Shown: piece by piece, positions 57,007 to 64,000 of the stretch
Layout of the letters: each line of letters begins with the position of its first letter
Position numbering within the stretch: the first letter of the stretch is position 1
Made by a program: the position numbers and the translations under genes
Source of the DNA: Stenotrophomonas rhizophila
Lineage (GTDB): Bacteria > Pseudomonadota > Gammaproteobacteria > Xanthomonadales > Xanthomonadaceae
Direction: 5' to 3'
Length of the DNA: 64,000 nt
NCBI RefSeq assembly: GCF_001704155.1
Contig: NZ_CP016294.1
Coordinates: forward strand, 105,001 to 169,000
Notes under the pieces: model-generated
Told to the model about the DNA's origin: nothing
Databases searched by the model: none
The model's input: only the letters and a program-made list of their open reading frames with translations

Positions 57007-57015
57007 TGTGGATAA
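57007..57015. promoter_or_regulatory. DnaA box (dnaA-dnaN gap)
   Basis: TGTGGATAA, a perfect match to the reverse of the DnaA-box consensus TTATCCACA; it forms an inverted pair with the box at 57042. Confidence 0.8.
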
Positions 57016-57041
57016 AAAACCGGTTTGAGTTGGCGGGATTT

Positions 57042-57050
57042 TTATCCACA
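57042..57050. promoter_or_regulatory. DnaA box (dnaA-dnaN gap)
   Basis: TTATCCACA, a perfect DnaA-box consensus, opposite in orientation to the box at 57007. Confidence 0.8.
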
Positions 57051-57214
57051 GGCTTCCCCACCCCTTGGGGGGTAGTAGTGCAGAGGGTTTCGAGGCCATA
57101 AAAGCCTTTATTTACAAATACTTAGATGTGTTTTCCCGCAATTCTGGCTCTACCATCACCACCAAGCTTTTGATTTATTCCACATCTTTTTAAAGCATAG
57201 GGGCACGGAACCAC

Positions 57215-58315
57215 ATGCGTTTCACACTGCAGCGCGAAGCCTTTCTCAAGCCGTTGGCACAAGTCGTCAACGTGGTCGAACGCCGCCAGACCTTGCCGGT
57301 TCTGGCTAATTTCCTGGTCCAGGTCCAGAACGGGCAGCTGTCGCTGACCGGTACCGACCTGGAAGTGGAGATGGTGTCGCGGATCGCGGTGGATGATGCC
57401 CAGGACGGCGAGACCACCATCCCGGCACGCAAACTGTTCGAGATCATCCGCGCCCTGCCCGACGGCAGCCGGATCACCGTCTCGCAGACCGGTGACAAGA
57501 TCACCGTGCAGGCCGGCCGCAGCCGCTTCACCTTGGCAACGCTGCCGGCCAACGACTTCCCGTCGGTGGACGAAGTGGAAGCCACCGAGCGCGTGGCCAT
57601 CGGCGAAGCCACCCTGAAGGAGCTGATCGAACGCACCGCGTTCGCGATGGCCCAGCAGGACGTGCGCTACTACCTCAACGGCCTCCTGTTCGACCTGCGC
57701 GGCGATGCGCTGCGCACCGTTGCCACCGACGGCCACCGCCTAGCGCTGTGCGAAACCGACCTGGAAAAGGCCAGTGGCGCCAAGCGTCAGATCATCGTGC
57801 CGCGCAAGGGCGTGACCGAACTGCAGCGCCTGTTGGAAAGCGGGGATCGTGAGATCGAGCTGGAAGTCGGCCGCAGCCACGTGCGCGTCAAGCGCGACGA
57901 TGTGACCTTCACCTCCAAGTTGATCGATGGCCGCTTCCCGGATTACGAGGCCGTGATTCCGATCGGTGCCGACCGTGAAGTGAAGGTGGATCGCGAAGCC
58001 CTGCGTGCCTCCTTGCAGCGTGCCGCGATTCTGTCCAACGAGAAGTACCGCGGCATCCGCGTGGAAGTCTCGCCGGGCAACCTGAAGATCAGCGCACACA
58101 ACCCGGAGCAGGAAGAAGCCCAGGAAGAGATCGAAGCGGATACCACCGTGAGCGATCTGGCCATTGGCTTCAACGTGAATTACCTGCTGGACGCCCTGTC
58201 CGCACTGCGCGATGAGCACGTGGTCATCCAGCTGCGCGACTCCAACTCCTCGGCCCTGGTTCGCGAAGCCAGCAGCGAGAAGTCGCGCCACGTGGTAATG
58301 CCGCTGCGCCTCTGA
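57215..58315 (+). CDS. dnaN: DNA polymerase III beta subunit (sliding clamp)
   Basis: A 366-residue sliding clamp with three repeated domains: MRFTLQREAFLKPLAQVVN at the start, RYYLNGLLFDLRGDALRTVATDGHRLA in the second, and the C-terminal HVVMPLRL that forms part of the partner-binding pocket. The clamp tethers polymerase III and other factors to DNA. GGAACC lies just upstream of the ATG. It is flanked on both sides by diverged inverted copies of the same intergenic module. Confidence 0.98.
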   Translation: MRFTLQREAFLKPLAQVVNVVERRQTLPVLANFLVQVQNGQLSLTGTDLEVEMVSRIAVDDAQDGETTIPARKLFEIIRALPDGSRITVSQTGDKITVQAGRSRFTLATLPANDFPSVDEVEATERVAIGEATLKELIERTAFAMAQQDVRYYLNGLLFDLRGDALRTVATDGHRLALCETDLEKASGAKRQIIVPRKGVTELQRLLESGDREIELEVGRSHVRVKRDDVTFTSKLIDGRFPDYEAVIPIGADREVKVDREALRASLQRAAILSNEKYRGIRVEVSPGNLKISAHNPEQEEAQEEIEADTTVSDLAIGFNVNYLLDALSALRDEHVVIQLRDSNSSALVREASSEKSRHVVMPLRL

Positions 58316-58326
58316 TCGGGCGCTTG

Positions 58327-58340
58327 GTTCCACGTGGAAC
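58327..58340. promoter_or_regulatory. parS site (ParB binding) downstream of dnaN
   Basis: GTTCCACGTGGAAC, the perfect 14-bp palindrome of proteobacterial parS. It lies just after the dnaN stop. Confidence 0.85.
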
Positions 58341-58353
58341 CGCGGGAACCAGG

Positions 58354-58382
58354 AAGCCCGGCCAAGCGCCGGGTTTCTTTTT
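58354..58382 (+). terminator. Probable terminator after dnaN
   Basis: CCCGGC and GCCGGG form a stem around CAAGC, followed by TTTCTTTTT. It lies 14 bases after the first parS. Confidence 0.72.
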
Positions 58383-58390
58383 GCCCAGAC

Positions 58391-58404
58391 GTTCCACGTG
58401 GATC
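58391..58404. promoter_or_regulatory. Near-perfect parS site
   Basis: GTTCCACGTGGATC, one mismatch to the perfect parS palindrome at 58327; its closeness to that site supports a real ParB target, possibly weaker. Confidence 0.6.
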
Positions 58405-58422
58405 ATCGGACAAGCAGCACGC

Positions 58423-58549
58423 GTAGAGCCACGCCCTGCGTGGCTGCTTTTGATCCTGCTTCTTGGCGCTGCGGTTGGACAACGCGATCATCGTCCAGAC
58501 AGGGACCGTTCGAATTCCACGGCGAGAGCAGCCACAGGGCGTGCTCTAC
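58423..58549. repeat. Two SMAG-like palindromes in inverted orientation
   Basis: GTAGAGCCACGC..GCGTGGCTGC at 58423-58447 and, on the reverse strand, a similar element at 58528-58549 (GTAGAGCACGCC..GTGGCTGC). They are about 80 bp apart with GTAG ends outward. The intervening DNA shows no gene. Confidence 0.75.
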
Positions 58550-58740
58550 GGAGTTCGCAGAACGCATTGGTTTGCTGCCTGATTCCCAGCTCTAAGCTTT
58601 TAAAAACTGTATATAAATCTAAAGCTAGGTGGTGGTGGTAGAGCCAGATTTGGTTGAAAAGTACGTTATCTAGTTGAATTTAAAGGTAAATATGGTGCTG
58701 AAACCCCCGGTAAAACAGGGTCTGAGCCTGGGGTTCAACC

Positions 58741-58749
58741 TGTGGATAT
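58741..58749. promoter_or_regulatory. DnaA-box-like site (dnaN-recF gap)
   Basis: TGTGGATAT, one mismatch to the DnaA-box consensus on the reverse strand, in the same position as the first box of module A. Confidence 0.55.
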
Positions 58750-58776
58750 CTTTCAGAGGTACCCAAGGTGCCTTTT

Positions 58777-58785
58777 TTATCCACA
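58777..58785. promoter_or_regulatory. DnaA box (dnaN-recF gap)
   Basis: TTATCCACA, perfect consensus, preceded by a T-run; it occupies the same position in module B as its counterpart in module A. Confidence 0.8.
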
Positions 58786-58799
58786 GATTGCGCAGAGAT

Positions 58800-58808
58800 T
58801 GTGCATAA
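58800..58808. promoter_or_regulatory. DnaA box (dnaN-recF gap)
   Basis: TGTGCATAA, matching TTATNCACA on the reverse strand, 15 bases after the previous box. It has no counterpart in module A. Confidence 0.65.
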
Positions 58809-58823
58809 GTCATACAGACCCCC

Positions 58824-58832
58824 TGTGGATAG
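58824..58832. promoter_or_regulatory. DnaA-box-like site (dnaN-recF gap)
   Basis: TGTGGATAG, one mismatch to consensus on the reverse strand; fourth box of this cluster. Confidence 0.5.
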
Positions 58833-59111
58833 CCAGAAATGGAAGACATCAATCTCGCGAGATCTGAGAACGCCTACCCTGCCCCGCGTTTCAGATTTCA
58901 AAGAATCGAGCGGGTAATCGCATCGGGCCCTCGGGCACCCCATCCCGACAGCGCGCCAATTTCTTGAAATCTGCACGGCTTCACCCTTGACGCTCTCTCA
59001 GATTTCAAAGAATTCACGGCGTCTCGAACGTGCGGCGAATCCACCCCGATGCAGTAAGCTGATCGATTCCCCCAGCCCCTCTTGCCGCATCTGCGGCGCA
59101 GATTCGATCGC

Positions 59112-62779
<3,668 letters not shown>

Positions 62780-62797
62780 CACAATCGGCTCAGGGCC

Positions 62798-62822
62798 GGC
62801 CGGTTGCGACCTGCAACCGGCC
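62798..62822 (+). terminator. Perfect hairpin after gyrB (no T-run)
   Basis: GGCCGGTTGC and GCAACCGGCC form a 10-bp stem around GACCT, 18 bases after the gyrB stop, but no T-run follows. It may be a pause or Rho-assisted site. Confidence 0.4.
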
Positions 62823-62852
62823 TGGCCACCGCCTATTGCTGCCAGGAACCCG

Positions 62853-63692
62853 ATGTCCGCTACCGCCCCGGCGTCCACCACGCCTCCGCTGCCGCCCGCC
62901 CTGCCCAAGGCGCCCCAACGGAAACCAGGCTCCCCGATCGCGGGATTCCTGATCGATCTCGGTATCGCCACGCTCTCGCTGCTCGCTTTGAGCATGGCCA
63001 GCGGCCTGCTATGGGGCCTCTACCGCGCCGTGATCGTGGTCCGCGACACCGGCACGCAAGCGGCCGATGCGCTGGCCCAGCAGGTGGGCCAACCTGGCGC
63101 GCTCGCGCAGATCCTGATGGCCGTGTTCGCCACCGGCGGCGCTGCGATTTTCCTGTACTTCCTCAGGCGCCGTGCCGACGCCACCGAGCGCCGCGCCTCC
63201 TTTGAGGCGACCCGCCGGCCGTCCACCTGGGGCTGGACCGCGTTGGTTGCGCTGGGCGTGATCATCGGCAGCAACGGCATCGCCTGGCTGGCCCGGCAGG
63301 CGGGCATTGAACCGGTACCCACCAACCTGGCCCTGATGGAACAGGCGCTGGCCCGCTTCCCGTGGTTCCTGGCCCTGTTCGCGATCGTGCTGGCCCCGGC
63401 CTACGAAGAACTGCTGTTCCGCCGCGTGCTGTTCGGCCGCCTGTGGCAGGCCGGTCGTCCCTGGCTGGGCATGCTGCTCAGCAGCCTGGCGTTCGCGCTG
63501 GTCCACGAAGTGCCCGGCACCAGTGCCAATGGCCCGTGGGAAATCGCCCAACTGTGGCTGGTGTACGGCGGCATGGGCGCCGCGTTCGCGTGGCTGTACC
63601 AGCGCACCGGCACCTTGTGGGCCCCGATCGTGGCGCATGCGTTGAACAACGCCATCGCCCTGGCCGCGCTGGTATTCCTGGGCTTGCACTGA
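62853..63692 (+). CDS. CPBP-family intramembrane metalloprotease
   Basis: A 279-residue CPBP (CAAX/Abi) protein with about seven membrane helices. The catalytic motifs are EELLFR with Glu185/Glu186 and Arg190, FALVH with His218, and HALNN with His262 and Asn266, all intact. Family members cleave prenylated proteins or act in bacteriocin self-immunity; the role of this one is unknown. The start MSATAPASTT at 62853 is chosen. It is 73 bases after gyrB. Confidence 0.9.
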   Translation: MSATAPASTTPPLPPALPKAPQRKPGSPIAGFLIDLGIATLSLLALSMASGLLWGLYRAVIVVRDTGTQAADALAQQVGQPGALAQILMAVFATGGAAIFLYFLRRRADATERRASFEATRRPSTWGWTALVALGVIIGSNGIAWLARQAGIEPVPTNLALMEQALARFPWFLALFAIVLAPAYEELLFRRVLFGRLWQAGRPWLGMLLSSLAFALVHEVPGTSANGPWEIAQLWLVYGGMGAAFAWLYQRTGTLWAPIVAHALNNAIALAALVFLGLH

Positions 63693-63739
63693 CTCGACGG
63701 TTTGACAAAACCTTACATTCGGCCCGCCACACTGCAGAC

Positions 63740-64000
63740 ATGAACACGGGAGTCCCCGCCTTGAAACCCTTGCTGCTCGGACTTGTCATCACCTTGGCGC
63801 TCAGCGCCTGCGCCACCACCACCTCGCCCACCGGGCGCAAGCAGATGGTGGGCGGTGTATCGCAGGCCGAGCTGGACCAGCTTGGCGCGCAGGCCTTCGC
63901 CGAAACCAAACAGAAGCAGAAGATCAGCAGCGACGGCCGCCAGAACGGCTACGTGCAGTGCGTGGTCAATGCGCTGGTCGCGCAGCTGCCGCCTCAGTAC
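63740..64000 (+). CDS. M48-family metalloprotease lipoprotein, 5' part (runs off the right edge)
   Basis: The first 87 residues of a predicted lipoprotein: signal peptide with lipobox LSAC (Cys24), then TTTSPTGRKQMVGGVSQAEL and FAETKQKQKISSDGRQNGYV. The opening resembles LoiP/YggG-type M48 zinc peptidases that act on outer-membrane proteins. The HEXXH zinc motif would lie beyond the window, so the activity cannot be checked here. Confidence 0.75.
   Translation, partial: MNTGVPALKPLLLGLVITLALSACATTTSPTGRKQMVGGVSQAELDQLGAQAFAETKQKQKISSDGRQNGYVQCVVNALVAQLPPQY

Larger units (their letters stand above)
57006..57200 (-). repeat. Ori-like module A between dnaA and dnaN (DnaA boxes, AT-rich core)
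   Basis: Read on the reverse strand from 57200 to 57006, this 195-bp segment has an AT-rich start, the core AAGCTTGGTGGTG..GGTAGAGCCAGA, another AT-rich block (near 57100-57121) and two inverted DnaA boxes at the end (TTATCCACA at 57042-57050; TGTGGATAA at 57007-57015). It matches module B in inverted orientation on the other side of dnaN. Together with the DnaA boxes this is a strong candidate for part of oriC. Confidence 0.72.
58592..58786 (+). repeat. Ori-like module B between dnaN and recF
   Basis: A 195-bp segment collinear with module A when A is read on the opposite strand. It starts with AT-rich sequence (CTAAGCTTTTAAAAACTGTA), then AAAGCTAGGTGGTGG and GGTAGAGCCAGA, an AT-rich block near 58673-58693, and the DnaA boxes TGTGGATAT (58741-58749) and TTATCCACA (58777-58785). 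The central 39 bp match module A at 35 positions; later parts are diverged but collinear. Confidence 0.72.
58316..59111. other. dnaN-recF intergenic region: parS, terminator, SMAG pair, AT-rich core, DnaA boxes
   Basis: A 796-base gap with no supported gene. In order it holds a perfect parS (58327), a terminator (58354), a near parS (58391), two inverted GTAG palindromes (58423-58447 and 58528-58549), ori-like module B (58592-58786), two further DnaA boxes (58800, 58824), and GC-rich sequence up to the recF start with a degenerate direct repeat of TCAGATTTCAAAGAAT near 58890 and 58998. It is the best candidate for the working origin together with the dnaA-dnaN gap. Confidence 0.65.

Noticed and set aside
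58680-58976. Short minus-strand open frames in the dnaN-recF gap.
   Set aside because: They cover DnaA boxes and AT-rich DNA, have no ribosome-binding site and no family resemblance.

Overview
The window comes from a high-GC gammaproteobacterium of the Xanthomonadaceae, most likely Stenotrophomonas or a close relative. This rests on the 16S rRNA sequence at the left edge, the gene order around the origin, and GTAG-type palindromic repeats (SMAG-like) scattered between genes. It is chromosomal core sequence spanning the replication origin. Genes left of dnaA are mostly on the minus strand and those right of it on the plus strand, so most run away from the origin.

Layout. 1-1250: 5' part of a 16S rRNA gene (minus) with a leader and three stacked promoters. 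1.36-8.4 kb: benzoate-type transporter, an exported lytic transglycosylase fused to a sugar-phosphate mutarotase domain, the ergothioneine genes egtB-egtD, a YchJ-type protein and a TSUP transporter. 8.4-13.9 kb: a jetA-jetB-jetC (MksF/E/B-like, Wadjet-type) SMC operon with no jetD nuclease gene beside it. 14-20 kb: folE, then a divergent marR-aaeX-HlyD-OMF-FUSC efflux operon. 20-29.4 kb: recC-recB-recD. 29.6-33.7 kb: mlaF-E-D-C-B-A lipid-transport operon. 33.7-48.8 kb: mostly single genes (Gpx, RmuC, GST, MDR/LysR pair, LysE, APC permease, dipeptidase, RlmI, a Mn2+ riboswitch with terC, rhomboid, GDPD, RhuM).

48.9-64 kb is the origin region: mnmE, a lipoprotein combining polysaccharide deacetylase, caspase and TPR domains, then yidC-rnpA-rpmH (minus), followed by dnaA, dnaN, recF, gyrB, a CPBP protease and a truncated M48 metalloprotease (plus). 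Both intergenic regions flanking dnaN carry DnaA boxes and AT-rich DNA. They are two diverged, inverted copies of one module of about 195 bp. Three perfect parS sites and one near-perfect site lie between the end of dnaN and the end of recF, two of the perfect ones inside recF.

Points most worth a second look: the inverted ori-like modules around dnaN, the jetABC operon without jetD, the deacetylase-caspase-EF-hand-TPR lipoprotein, the transglycosylase-mutarotase fusion, the triple rrn promoter, SMAG repeats that supply the C-termini of two proteins, and a 27-bp perfect palindrome inside rhuM.
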